From Pseudomonadota bacterium (GTDB lineage: Bacteria; Myxococcota; Polyangia; Polyangiales; Polyangiaceae): a DNA stretch of 10,516 nucleotides. The stretch spans positions 1-10,516 of the forward strand of contig JAEZYO010000574.1 of assembly GCA_023419055.1 (NCBI GenBank). Reading direction: 5' to 3'. Of this stretch, positions 1-7,086 are shown one piece after another. Positions within the stretch are counted from its first letter, which is position 1, and each line of letters opens with the position of its first letter. The notes under the pieces were generated by a model. That model made no database searches and was not told the DNA's origin. It was given only the letters and a program-made list of their open reading frames with translations. A program made the position numbers and the translations under genes.

Positions 1-239
1 ACTTCGTGGTTACCGAGCAGCAGACGCCCTGCGAACAATTCGTGTTGAGCGTGGACCTGCCCGTGGGCATCTATTCCGCCGACGCCACGCTGGTGGACGC
101 CGAGGACTTCTCGGTGTCGCTCACGCAGGTGCTCGACGATCTCGAAATCATCGAAGGGACCGAGCTCATCGTGTCGCTCGATTTCCCGGCTACTTCGATG
201 ATCACCTCGCGCGCCGACGAGCTCGCCACGAGCGAGTGA
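1..239 (+). CDS. C-terminal fragment of an unrecognised protein
   Basis: The frame is open from the window edge (first full codon at base 3) to a TGA at 237-239, so only about the last 79 residues are seen and the true start lies upstream. A GTG at base 6 is probably internal. The visible part is acidic, rich in Val, Leu, Asp and Ser, and contains a segment reading LPVGIYSADATLVDAEDF, which looks like alternating beta strands and would suit an extracytoplasmic or lipoprotein-type domain. This is inference, since the signal peptide end is not in the window. It contains one Cys and no membrane segment. It converges on the minus-strand gene ending at 259, with 19 bp between the stops. I do not recognise the family. 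Confidence 0.7.
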   Translation, partial: FVVTEQQTPCEQFVLSVDLPVGIYSADATLVDAEDFSVSLTQVLDDLEIIEGTELIVSLDFPATSMITSRADELATSE

Positions 240-242
240 GCG

Positions 243-260
243 CGCGGTGCACGCGATTTT
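243..260 (+). terminator. weak hairpin plus T-run after the partial gene
   Basis: A 4-bp stem CGCG (243-246) and CGCG (252-255) with loop GTGCA is followed by ATTTT. It sits just after the TGA of the first gene and its T-run overlaps the stop codon of the convergent gene. The stem is short, so termination is only possible, not shown. Confidence 0.2.
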
Positions 261-1680
261 AGCTGGTGGCTCGGTAGCCGAGGAACCGGCGGCGCTTGAT
301 CACCTCCGCGACCTCGGTCGGCACCATCTGTTCCCAGCTCGAGTCGCCCGTCCGGATCTTGTGCAGCGCGTCTCGCGACAAAATGTGCAGGTACGCCTGG
401 TTGATGTCGTCGAGCTGACGGATCGAGCCGTTCTCGAGCAGGTAACCATAGAGCTGCTTCAATCGCTCGTTCACCGCGAGGTTCTTGGCCGTGGTGAGCG
501 AGCCGGACTTCTCGAGGAGCGGGTAAATGTAAAGGCGTAGATCGTTCTTGAAGAGGCGCCCGAAGGACTCGAGGATGCCGCCTTCGAGGCCCTGGTAGTA
601 GCGCTCGTCGAAGAGCTCCCGGAGGCTGCCCGCGCCCATCGTGATGGCAAGCTTCTTCTTCGACGTGTAGCGCGAAAGGTACGCCGCCAGCCGGTAGTAC
701 TCGAAATAATCCGAGATCAGGACGGTCTTCCCCGACGCCGCCAGCATGTCGGCTCGCGCCAGGAAGTCTGCGCGGTCCACCTCGCCGCCCTCCTCGCGCA
801 GGTTCCGCATCGTAAGCTCCATGAGCTCGACGATCTCCTCGCCGTCACCGAGGTCGCGCGCGAAGGCCTGCCGCGCCGAGCGCATCATGTCGACGTTCAC
901 GTGACAGACGGGGCGGAAGCTCCCGCGCTCGACCAGCACGTTCTTCTTGCGCAGCACCTCCGCGGGTTGGAGCACGGTCCCCTTGGGGTCGAACATCGCC
1001 GCGCCCGAGAGGCCCATCTGCACGAGCTTCATGCTCATCAGGCGGTTGTCGACCTGCCGGAACTCGATGCCCGAGAACTCGATCATGTCGATCTCGAGCC
1101 GCGAGGTGGTGAGGCCGTCGAGCAAGGACTCCATCAAGAGCTCCGGCTCGTGGCACAAGAAGAAGGCGCCCCAGAGCAGGTTCACGCCGACGATGCCGAG
1201 GGCCTCCTGCTGGAGCGCGTTCTCGCTGTCCAGCATGCGCACGTGAATGATGATCTGGCTGTCTTGATCGCGCGGGCGCGACTGAAACTTCACGCCGATC
1301 CAGCCGTGACACTCGTTGGTGCCCTTGTAGTTTCGGGCCGAAACCGTGTCGGCGAAGGCGAAGAACGCCGTCGTCTCGCCGCGCTGCTCGGTGAGCCGAT
1401 CCAGGTTCAGGGAATGCTCGTGATCGAGCATCGCTTGCAGGCGCTGCCGGCAGACGTAGCGCTCCGCCTTGCCGTAAATGGCGTCGCTCACGGTCATGTC
1501 GTAGGCGGAGATGCTCTTCGCGATGGTGCCTGCCGCGCCGCCGACTCGGAAGAACCAGCGCACCACTTCTTGCCCCGCGCCGATTTCGGCGAAGGTGCCG
1601 TAGCGCCTTTGATCGAGGTTGATCGAGAGCGCCTTTCCGTGAGTATCCGTCGGGCGTTCGTGACGCGTGCCTTTGAACAT
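259..1680 (-). CDS. conserved protein of unknown function, 473 aa
   Basis: I chose the ATG at 1678-1680, which begins MFKGTRHERPTD. An upstream in-frame TTG at 1738-1740 would add 20 basic residues of poor quality. No clear Shine-Dalgarno precedes the ATG. The protein appears soluble: no signal peptide and no clear membrane segment. It reads as a well-structured globular protein, with a motif ISDYFEYYRLAAYLSRYTSKK (roughly residues 324-344), a glycine-rich MGAGSLRELFDERYY just after it, and a C-terminal helical part ending in a basic KRRRFLGY. From memory, close relatives occur in several phyla. Some carry database labels such as TonB-dependent receptor or nicotinate-nucleotide adenylyltransferase, but I see neither a beta-barrel/signal peptide nor an HxGH nucleotidyltransferase motif to support them. 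It lies 91 bp downstream of the ABC-F gene on the same strand, so it could be read through from it. Function unknown. Confidence 0.93.
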   Translation of the reverse strand: MFKGTRHERPTDTHGKALSINLDQRRYGTFAEIGAGQEVVRWFFRVGGAAGTIAKSISAYDMTVSDAIYGKAERYVCRQRLQAMLDHEHSLNLDRLTEQRGETTAFFAFADTVSARNYKGTNECHGWIGVKFQSRPRDQDSQIIIHVRMLDSENALQQEALGIVGVNLLWGAFFLCHEPELLMESLLDGLTTSRLEIDMIEFSGIEFRQVDNRLMSMKLVQMGLSGAAMFDPKGTVLQPAEVLRKKNVLVERGSFRPVCHVNVDMMRSARQAFARDLGDGEEIVELMELTMRNLREEGGEVDRADFLARADMLAASGKTVLISDYFEYYRLAAYLSRYTSKKKLAITMGAGSLRELFDERYYQGLEGGILESFGRLFKNDLRLYIYPLLEKSGSLTTAKNLAVNERLKQLYGYLLENGSIRQLDDINQAYLHILSRDALHKIRTGDSSWEQMVPTEVAEVIKRRRFLGYRATS

Positions 1681-1771
1681 GCGCGGTGCGCGCGAGTGTA
1701 CTCGAGTGGAGCCGCCCCGGGGCACGGTCCGGCGGGCCAAACGCGAAAACGGGCGGAAACAAACCGCGGGG

Positions 1772-3709
1772 TTATGCGGAGGCTTCGAGCTCCGCGAGCT
1801 CGGTCTCGAGCGCCTCCCACTCCTGCATGAGGGTCTCGATCTGAGCCGAGAGGTCGCGGCTCTCCTGCTCGAGCCTTTCCACGTCGGCCGAAGAGGTGCG
1901 CTGGAAGAAGCCCGGCTCCTCGTAGAGCGCGAGGATCTCCTTCTTTCGCGCCTCCGCGGCCTCGATCGCCGCGAGCGCCTTGTCGCGCCGAGCCGGGAGC
2001 GCGGCCAGCCGATTGCGGCGGCGCTTCTGCTCTTCCCAGGCGACGGCCGAGCTCGAGCTCGCTTCCGCGACCTCGGGCTTCGCCTTGTTCGTCTTCGCCT
2101 TGAGCACGACGGCCTCGGCGTCGAGGTGATCGTCCCCGCAGCGCTCGAGGTATTCGGCGTACGTGCCGGGGAACTCGCGCGGGCCGTCGGGAGTCACCTC
2201 CAGGATGCGCGTGGCGAGCTCCGACACGAAATGACGATCGTGGGAGACGAACAGCAGCGCGCCCTCGAACTCCTTGAGGCCCTCGATGAGCGCGCCGATG
2301 GCCTCGATGTCGAGGTGGTTCGTGGGCTCGTCGAGCACGAGGAAGTTCGGCTTCTCGACGCCAATCTTGCAGAAGATGAGGCGCGCGGCCTCGCCTCCGG
2401 AGAGCGAACCGACCTTCTTCTCCACGTCCTCGCCCGAGAAGAGCACGCGCCCGAGTTGCCCGCGCACGAACGCGGTGCCCTCCGTGGGGATCGTGTCCCA
2501 AACGTAGTCGAGCAGCTTCTTTTCGGGGGCCGGCAGGAGCTCGTGGTGATCCTGCGCGAAGTAGCCGGGCCGCACCTCGTGCCCGAAGCGCACGCTGCCC
2601 GCGTCGGCTTTCACGCGGTCCATCACGATCTTGAGCAGGGTCGATTTCCCGAGCCCGTTCGGCCCGATCACGGCGAGCCGCTCCCCGCGCCGCAAGGTGA
2701 GCGAAACGTCCCGCAGCACCTGGTTCTTACCGTAGGCTTTCGAGACGCCCTGAATTTCGAGCACGTCGCGACCGCTCGGGCGCTCGGGCGTGAAGCGGAA
2801 GAGCGGCGTCCGGCGCGAGCTCTGCGCGAGCTCCTCCACCTCGATGCGCTCGATCTGCTTGAGCCGGCTCTGCGCCTGCTTGGCCTTGGTCGCCTTCGCC
2901 CCGAAGCGCTCGACGAAGGCGCGCTTGTCCGCGATGATCTTCTCGGCGCGCGCGATCTCGGCCTCCTTGCGATCGCGGGTCGCCTGTTTCTCGAGCACGA
3001 AGGCCGAGTAGTTGCCGACGTATTCGGTGATGGTCTCGTAGTCGACGTCGAGGATGTGCGTCGCGACGTTGTCGAGGAAGCGCTGATCGTGCGAGATCAC
3101 GAGCGCTGCGCCCTGGTACGAGGCCAAGAACTTCTCGAGCCAGCGAATCGACAAGATGTCGAGGTGGTTCGTCGGCTCGTCGAGCAGGAGCACGTCCGGC
3201 CCGCCGACGAGCACCTGCGCGAGCAACACGCGCAGCTTGAAGCCGCCGGACAGGGTCGCCAGCCGCTGTCGATGAGCGGCTAGCGGGATCCCGAGACCTT
3301 CGAGGATCGCCGTGGCCCGAGCCTCGAGCGTGTACCCGTTGCCGTGCGCGATCACGTCTTCCAGGTCGGCGAGGCGAGTCGGGTCCCCTTCTCCGTGATC
3401 GACGATGCGAGCTCGTTCCGCGAGCGCCTTCCAGATCGGCGCGTCACCCATCATCGCGAGCTCGAGGATGATGCCCTCGTCGTCGAGGAAGCGGTCCTGT
3501 CGGAGAACGCCCATTCGCGCGCGGGCGGGCAGGATCACGTTGCCGTCGGTCGCGGGCTCGTCACCGGCGACGATGCGCACGAACGTGGTCTTACCCGAGC
3601 CGTTGGCTCCCACGAGGCCGTAACGTGAGCCAGGGTTCAGCTCCAGTGAGACGCCCTCGAACAAGGTGCGGCCACCGTAGGATTTCCCGAGGTTCGCGAC
3701 TCTGAGCAT
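1772..3709 (-). CDS. ABC-F family ATPase, YbiT-like, with C-terminal coiled coil
   Basis: Soluble twin-ATPase of the ABC-F family, whose members bind the ribosome and adjust translation; none has a transmembrane domain. Domain 1: Walker A GANGSGKT (34-41), signature LSGG (153-156), Walker B/D-loop LLLDEPTNHLD (174-184), His switch in ISHD (205-208). Linker with helical arm, about 235-310. Domain 2: Walker A GPNGLGKS (349-356), LSGG (436-439), LVLDEPTNHLD (457-467), VSHD (488-491). All catalytic motifs are intact, including Glu after each Walker B. The RYGLVGANGSGK start, LRQD, and IRWLE after the first D-loop resemble E. coli YbiT, but YbiT is about 530 aa. Here residues about 545-645 add a charged helical coiled coil like the C-terminal domain of Uup, preceded by a Lys/Ser-rich linker. 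The start is the ATG at 3707-3709, which leads directly into strand 1 (MLRVANLGKSYGG), although no good Shine-Dalgarno is visible. It is divergent from the acyltransferase gene. The exact subfamily is less certain than the family. Confidence 0.97.
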   Translation of the reverse strand: MLRVANLGKSYGGRTLFEGVSLELNPGSRYGLVGANGSGKTTFVRIVAGDEPATDGNVILPARARMGVLRQDRFLDDEGIILELAMMGDAPIWKALAERARIVDHGEGDPTRLADLEDVIAHGNGYTLEARATAILEGLGIPLAAHRQRLATLSGGFKLRVLLAQVLVGGPDVLLLDEPTNHLDILSIRWLEKFLASYQGAALVISHDQRFLDNVATHILDVDYETITEYVGNYSAFVLEKQATRDRKEAEIARAEKIIADKRAFVERFGAKATKAKQAQSRLKQIERIEVEELAQSSRRTPLFRFTPERPSGRDVLEIQGVSKAYGKNQVLRDVSLTLRRGERLAVIGPNGLGKSTLLKIVMDRVKADAGSVRFGHEVRPGYFAQDHHELLPAPEKKLLDYVWDTIPTEGTAFVRGQLGRVLFSGEDVEKKVGSLSGGEAARLIFCKIGVEKPNFLVLDEPTNHLDIEAIGALIEGLKEFEGALLFVSHDRHFVSELATRILEVTPDGPREFPGTYAEYLERCGDDHLDAEAVVLKAKTNKAKPEVAEASSSSAVAWEEQKRRRNRLAALPARRDKALAAIEAAEARKKEILALYEEPGFFQRTSSADVERLEQESRDLSAQIETLMQEWEALETELAELEASA

Positions 3710-3760
3710 GCGAGGGCGCGGACGCTAGCACCGTCCGATGCAAAGGGCTGCTTCGACCCC

Positions 3761-3783
3761 GAGCGACACGCAGCGTCGCGCTC
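3761..3783. repeat. imperfect 23-bp dyad upstream of the ABC-F gene
   Basis: Outer arms GAGCG (3761-3765) and CGCTC (3779-3783) enclose ACGC-A-GCGT (3768-3776), with two mismatched positions between arm and core. It lies about 52-74 bp upstream of the ABC-F start codon, where an operator or an mRNA leader hairpin could sit. Function is inferred only from position. Confidence 0.35.
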
Positions 3784-3959
3784 GGCCGTGACTCTCACGC
3801 GGGCTCGCGCGCTTCTGTTCGCCGAGCTTTTCTCGGTCGGCTGGGACGCCGAAGCTCGGGCAGCTCGATCACGGGCGTCGCCATGCGTCACGACCAGCGA
3901 GCCCCTGCTCGCTTCGTCCGACTGCCCAGGCTGCCGGGGGCCGTCAGCCGTGCTGGATT

Positions 3960-3989
3960 TTGCGTCCGAGGGGGGCGCATTTTACGCAA
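3960..3989. promoter_or_regulatory. inverted repeat TTGCGT-N18-ACGCAA, possible enhancer site
   Basis: Perfect 6-bp arms TTGCGT (3960-3965) and ACGCAA (3984-3989) are separated by 18 bp. Relative to the predicted start of transcription from the sigma-54 element downstream (about 4087), they lie near -127 to -98. Sigma-54 activator proteins typically bind as dimers 80-150 bp upstream. A shorter nested match TGCG (3961-3964) and CGCA (3976-3979) shares the left arm. A candidate upstream activating site, not shown to bind anything. Confidence 0.35.
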
Positions 3990-4020
3990 TCATTCCCAGA
4001 AAATAGCGTCGCTGCCGCGG

Positions 4021-4045
4021 CGCCCTGGCCGTTGGCTCCAGGGCG
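4021..4045. repeat. perfect 8-bp inverted repeat with 9-bp spacer
   Basis: CGCCCTGG (4021-4028) and CCAGGGCG (4038-4045) flank CCGTTGGCT. It is not followed by a T-run and no gene reads into it, so a terminator is unlikely. It lies about 42-66 bp upstream of the predicted transcription start, so it could be an operator or activator site. Confidence 0.4.
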
Positions 4046-4050
4046 GAAAT

Positions 4051-4060
4051 TCCGGCCGGA
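4051..4060. repeat. 10-bp palindrome abutting the -24 element
   Basis: TCCGGCCGGA is a perfect palindrome that ends at the base before the TGGCAC of the sigma-54 element. A protein bound here would touch the -24 region. In high-GC DNA a palindrome of this length can arise by chance. Confidence 0.3.
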
Positions 4061-4076
4061 TGGCACATGCGTTGCG
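4061..4076 (+). promoter_or_regulatory. sigma-54 (RpoN) promoter for the acyltransferase
   Basis: TGGCACATGCGTTGCG matches the sigma-54 consensus TGGCAC-R-N4-TTGC at every fixed position except the final W, with the obligatory GG (4062-4063) and GC (4074-4075) separated by exactly 10 bp. The predicted start of transcription is near 4087, giving a leader of about 26 nt that contains the GAGGTG ribosome site. Sigma-54 promoters need an ATP-driven activator bound upstream. None is encoded in this window. Confidence 0.7.
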
Positions 4077-4101
4077 AACCTTCAGGGCAGTACCGCTGCA
4101 T

Positions 4102-4107
4102 GAGGTG
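4102..4107 (+). promoter_or_regulatory. ribosome binding site that fixes the TTG start
   Basis: GAGGTG lies 5 nt before the TTG at 4113-4115. An in-frame TGA at 4101-4103 rules out any earlier start, and no in-frame ATG or GTG follows before the conserved N-terminal motif, so this site decides the start. Confidence 0.65.
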
Positions 4108-4112
4108 TCCTT

Positions 4113-5255
4113 TTGGGAAGCACTAGTCAGACTTCCGCGTGGAAGCACCAGCCGGCCCTGGACGGGATCCGCGCGTTGGCGATCGCGCAAGTACTGGCTC
4201 TCCACGGTGCGCGTTCCTTCTTGCCGGGCGGCTTCATCGGCGTCGATCTCTTCTTCGTCCTGAGCGGCTTCTTGATCACCAGAGTTCTGCTTCAGGACCA
4301 CGCCGAGCACGGCAAGATAAGGCTCGGTCGATTCTGGGCTCGACGCGCGCGCCGCATCTTGCCGGCGGTGGTCGTCTGCCTCGCGCTCGCGTTCCTACTC
4401 TGGGGCGGGATCCCGGATCCCAAACCGACCTTCTGGCAAGCCGCCGTGCCCAGCGCGTTCTACTTCGCCAACATTCAGGCGATGATCGATCCGTCGAAGC
4501 TCGGCTCGATGATCCACGCCTGGTCGCTCTCGACCGAGGAACAGTTCTACGCGTTCTGGCCGCTCGTGCTCGCGCCGCTCCTGCTCGTCAAACGCTCGAG
4601 GGCCGTCGTGCTCCTGCTCGGAGTCCTGACGGTCGCCGCGATCGCGCGTCTCGTCTTGCGGGATCACGGTTCGCCGCTCGCGACGTACTACTCGCCCCTC
4701 GCGCGTATGGACGAGCTCTTGATCGGCTGCCTCTTGGCGCTCGTGCCGGAGGCCGCTCGCCTGCGTGCACGGCCCTTTTATCGCGCCGGCGCCTGGCTCT
4801 TCCTCGGCGCGCTCCCGCTGCTCTGGTACTACATGTTCACCGAGCTCCGAGTCCTCTACGCGGGTGGCTTCACGTTGTTCGCGCTATGCGCGGCGACGCT
4901 CGTGTCGGTCGCGGTCGACCCCGCGCCGAGCGTGCTCAAGCGCGCGCTGTCGTGGCGCGTCTTTTCGGCGATAGGCCGCCGTAGCTACGGCCTCTACCTC
5001 TTCCACTTGCCGATCTTCATGTGGTTCGAGCGCTTCCGCGAGGCGGACAACGCGCTGAACTTCGTCTGGGTGTCCGCGCTACGTATCGCTTGCACGTTCG
5101 CGGTCGCGGAGCTCTCCTATCGTTTCGTCGAGCGGCCGATCCTCGACTACCGGCGCAAGCGCCGCGAGGTCGCGACTCAGTCCGCTTCGCGGACGTCGGT
5201 GTTGCCGCTGTCCTCTCGTCCCACGCTGAACCCACCAAGCAATGCTGCGGCCTAG
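4113..5255 (+). CDS. acyltransferase 3 (OafA/YrhL-type) membrane protein
   Basis: Integral membrane acyltransferase of the family that moves acyl (often acetyl) groups from a cytoplasmic donor to envelope sugars such as O-antigen, exopolysaccharide or peptidoglycan. Length 380 aa, about ten hydrophobic segments. Family motifs: R20-X10-H31 in the first membrane segment (LDGIRALAIAQVLALH), GVDLFFVLSGFLIT (43-56), the basic loop FWARRARRILPA (74-85), HAWSLSTEEQFY (135-146), SYGLYLFHLPI (291-301) and SYRFVERPI (335-343). No extracytoplasmic SGNH domain follows; the last 35 or so residues are a polar tail. The start is the TTG at 4113 with GAGGTG 5 nt upstream. It stands alone after a sigma-54 promoter, so it is probably induced under a specific condition. 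The acceptor cannot be told from the sequence, because no polysaccharide cluster surrounds it. Confidence 0.95.
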   Translation: MGSTSQTSAWKHQPALDGIRALAIAQVLALHGARSFLPGGFIGVDLFFVLSGFLITRVLLQDHAEHGKIRLGRFWARRARRILPAVVVCLALAFLLWGGIPDPKPTFWQAAVPSAFYFANIQAMIDPSKLGSMIHAWSLSTEEQFYAFWPLVLAPLLLVKRSRAVVLLLGVLTVAAIARLVLRDHGSPLATYYSPLARMDELLIGCLLALVPEAARLRARPFYRAGAWLFLGALPLLWYYMFTELRVLYAGGFTLFALCAATLVSVAVDPAPSVLKRALSWRVFSAIGRRSYGLYLFHLPIFMWFERFREADNALNFVWVSALRIACTFAVAELSYRFVERPILDYRRKRREVATQSASRTSVLPLSSRPTLNPPSNAAA

Positions 5256-5268
5256 AAACTTCGCCGCA
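5246..5268 (+). terminator. stem-loop across the acyltransferase stop codon
   Basis: TGCGGC (5246-5251) and GCCGCA (5263-5268) form a 6-bp stem with an 11-nt loop that contains the TAG stop. There is no T-run after it, so it is at best a weak terminator or an mRNA 3' end structure. A 7-bp direct repeat GCAATGC (5239-5245 and 5266-5272) overlaps both ends of the stem. Confidence 0.25.
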
Positions 5269-5295
5269 ATGCGTGTGGCCAATCGACACACCACG

Positions 5296-5311
5296 AGGAC
5301 CGGCCGGTCCT
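5296..5311. promoter_or_regulatory. perfect 16-bp palindrome before the antiporter gene
   Basis: AGGACCGGCCGGTCCT is self-complementary over all 16 bases. It ends one base before a -10-like TATAGA (5313-5318) and 25 bp before the antiporter ATG. Placement over the likely promoter suggests an operator. As RNA it could fold as a 6-bp stem with a GGCC tetraloop, but there is no following T-run. No good -35 hexamer is visible. Confidence 0.45.
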
Positions 5312-5336
5312 GTATAGAGCGAACAGCTTCGAACCG

Positions 5337-7028
5337 ATGCCGCACAACCTCGACCTGATCTTCACGCTGACCGGGGGCCTCGCGGCGGCGCTCGTGCTCG
5401 GGTACTTCACTCAGCGCCTGCGCCTCTCGCCCATCGTGGGGTACCTGCTCGCTGGCGTGTTCGTCGGGCCTTTCACGCCGGGGTTCGTCGCGCACGGCGG
5501 CATCGCGGAGCAGCTCGCCGAGCTCGGCGTCATCCTGCTGATGTTCGGCGTCGGCCTGCAGTTCCACATCAAGGAGCTCCTGGCGGTGAAGACGGTCGCG
5601 GTGCCCGGCGCCGTGGCGCAGATCGCCGTCGCGACGCTGCTGGGCGAGCTCCTTTCGCTGTCGTTCGGGTGGTCGATCACCGCCGGTATCGTGTACGGCC
5701 TGGCGATCTCGGTGGCGAGCACGGTCGTCTTGATCCGCGTCCTCTCCGACAACGACGAGCTCCACACCAAGGCCGGGCACGTCGCGGTCGGGTGGCTCGT
5801 GGTCGAGGATCTCTTCACCGTGCTCGTGCTCGTCATGCTGCCCGTGCTCGTGGGTAGCGGTGAGGGCGGAGCCGGGACCGGGGACTTCGTGCGCTCCGTC
5901 GGGATCGCGATCGTGAAGATCGTCGCGCTCGTCGTCTTCACGCTGGTCTTCGGGCGACGCCTCATCCCGAAGTTCCTGGACCACATCGCGCGCACGCGCT
6001 CGCGGGAGCTCTTCACGCTCACGGTGCTCGTCCTGGCGCTCGGCATCGCGGTGGGTTCCGCGAAGCTGTTCGGCGCGTCCATGGCGCTCGGAGCTTTCCT
6101 CGCGGGCATCGTGGTCGGACAGTCGAACTTCAGCTCGCGCGCGGCTTCCGAAGCCTTGCCGATGCGCGACGCGTTCGCGGTGCTGTTCTTCGTCGCGATG
6201 GGGATGCTCTTCAATCCCGCGGAGCTGCTCCCCAACTTGCCGCTCACGCTGTTGACGCTCGCCATCGTCGTGGTGGCAAAGCCGCTGACCGCCGTCGCGG
6301 TCGTCCTCCTCTTGAGGAAGCCTCCCAAGGTAGCCGCGTCCGTTGCCGTCGCTTTGGCTCAAATCGGTGAGTTCTCGTTCATCCTCGCCGCACTCGGTCG
6401 GGGCCTCGACATCCTCCCGCCGCAGGCGACGCAGGTGCTGGTCGCCGTGGCCATCGCGTCGATCACGCTGAACCCGCTCGTCTACCGCTTGGTGCCTGCG
6501 CTCACGCGGCTGCTCGAGAAGATGGTCCGGGCGAAGCCCGAAGCGGAAGCTCCGCCGAGCATCGAAGGGCACGAGATCGTCTTGATCGGGTACGGTCCGG
6601 TGGGGCGCTTGCTGTCGCGGCTGCTCCGTGAGAACGGGATCGAACCGCTGGTCGTGGAGCTCAATCACGACACGGTGAACGCGCTCAAGCAAGAGAACCA
6701 GGCGGCTCTCTACGGCGACGCCTCGCAGCCGGAGATCCTTCGGCTCGCGGGCGTCGAGAGGGCGCGCGCCCTCATCTTCACGGCATCCACCCCGCCCGAG
6801 CCGGTGATCAGGGCCGCCAAGGAGCAAAACCCCGATCTCTTGATCGTCACCCGGGCCACGTACGCGAGCGAGATGCCTGCGCTCGCCAATGCGGGCGCCG
6901 CGGTGGTGCTGACGGCGGAGGTGGAGGTGGCCCTCGCGATGGTGGAGCGGGTGCTCGCCACGCTCGGCGCCACCGTCGAGCAGGTGGAGCGCGCTCGGGA
7001 GCGGGCGCGCGGTGAGCTCTTGGCCTGA
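5337..7028 (+). CDS. ybaL: YbaL/KefB-type monovalent cation:proton antiporter
   Basis: CPA2-family inner-membrane antiporter expected to exchange K+ (or another monovalent cation) for H+. Residues 1-390 form the Na+/H+ exchanger domain with about 12 hydrophobic segments. Typical pieces are GYLLAGVFVGPFTPGF (35-50), LAELGVILLMFGVGL (60-74), VVEDL with Glu157-Asp158 in the ion-site position, LGAFLAGIVVG (251-261), LPMRDAFAVLFFVAMGML (274-291), and Lys315. Residues 411-530 form a TrkA-N/RCK nucleotide-binding domain: GYGPVG (418-423), acidic Glu441 at the end of strand 2, GDAS (460-463). The sequence closely resembles E. coli YbaL throughout. No C-terminal TrkA-C domain follows; the last 20 residues are a charged helix. 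The ATG at 5337 is chosen because the first membrane segment begins within a few residues, although no good Shine-Dalgarno is seen. The 81-bp gap with a palindrome suggests its own promoter rather than an operon with the acyltransferase. The symbol is given by similarity; the ion is inferred. Confidence 0.95.
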   Translation: MPHNLDLIFTLTGGLAAALVLGYFTQRLRLSPIVGYLLAGVFVGPFTPGFVAHGGIAEQLAELGVILLMFGVGLQFHIKELLAVKTVAVPGAVAQIAVATLLGELLSLSFGWSITAGIVYGLAISVASTVVLIRVLSDNDELHTKAGHVAVGWLVVEDLFTVLVLVMLPVLVGSGEGGAGTGDFVRSVGIAIVKIVALVVFTLVFGRRLIPKFLDHIARTRSRELFTLTVLVLALGIAVGSAKLFGASMALGAFLAGIVVGQSNFSSRAASEALPMRDAFAVLFFVAMGMLFNPAELLPNLPLTLLTLAIVVVAKPLTAVAVVLLLRKPPKVAASVAVALAQIGEFSFILAALGRGLDILPPQATQVLVAVAIASITLNPLVYRLVPALTRLLEKMVRAKPEAEAPPSIEGHEIVLIGYGPVGRLLSRLLRENGIEPLVVELNHDTVNALKQENQAALYGDASQPEILRLAGVERARALIFTASTPPEPVIRAAKEQNPDLLIVTRATYASEMPALANAGAAVVLTAEVEVALAMVERVLATLGATVEQVERARERARGELLA

Positions 7029-7086
7029 TGCTCCTGTTTTGCGCGAACTTTTCGCCCGCAGCGCCATGAGCCGGCGAGCGTGATCC

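Larger units (their letters stand above)
3710..4112. other. divergent intergenic region with dyads, no convincing gene
   Basis: About 400 bp lie between the divergent ABC-F and acyltransferase starts. I see no credible protein: the open frames have no Shine-Dalgarno and no recognisable composition. The half near the ABC-F gene has an imperfect dyad at 3761-3783. The half near the acyltransferase is locally AT-richer (3955-4020) and holds an inverted repeat, a second dyad, a palindrome and a sigma-54 promoter in that order. No terminator is needed here because both neighbours point away, so the dyads are better read as protein-binding sites or leader structures. Confidence 0.6.

Noticed and set aside
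1700..1707. ACTCGAGT palindrome upstream of the 473-aa gene
   Set aside because: Only 8 bp and not extended by flanking bases; expected by chance at this length.
901..1830. 309-residue open frame on the plus strand
   Set aside because: Antisense to the conserved 473-aa protein; rich in His, Ala and Arg with no recognisable domain.
1667..3283. 538-residue open frame on the plus strand
   Set aside because: Antisense to the ABC-F ATPase, whose twin Walker and signature motifs are unmistakable; the plus frame is low-complexity Arg/Glu/Leu.
3788..4006. 72-residue open frame in the divergent intergenic region
   Set aside because: GTG start with no ribosome site, no domain, and it runs into the promoter dyads of the acyltransferase.
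5274..5292. TGTGGCCAATCGACACA as a sigma-54 or CRP-like site
   Set aside because: No GC at the right spacing for sigma-54, and the GTGTG/CACAC arms are too short and unplaced for a confident operator.
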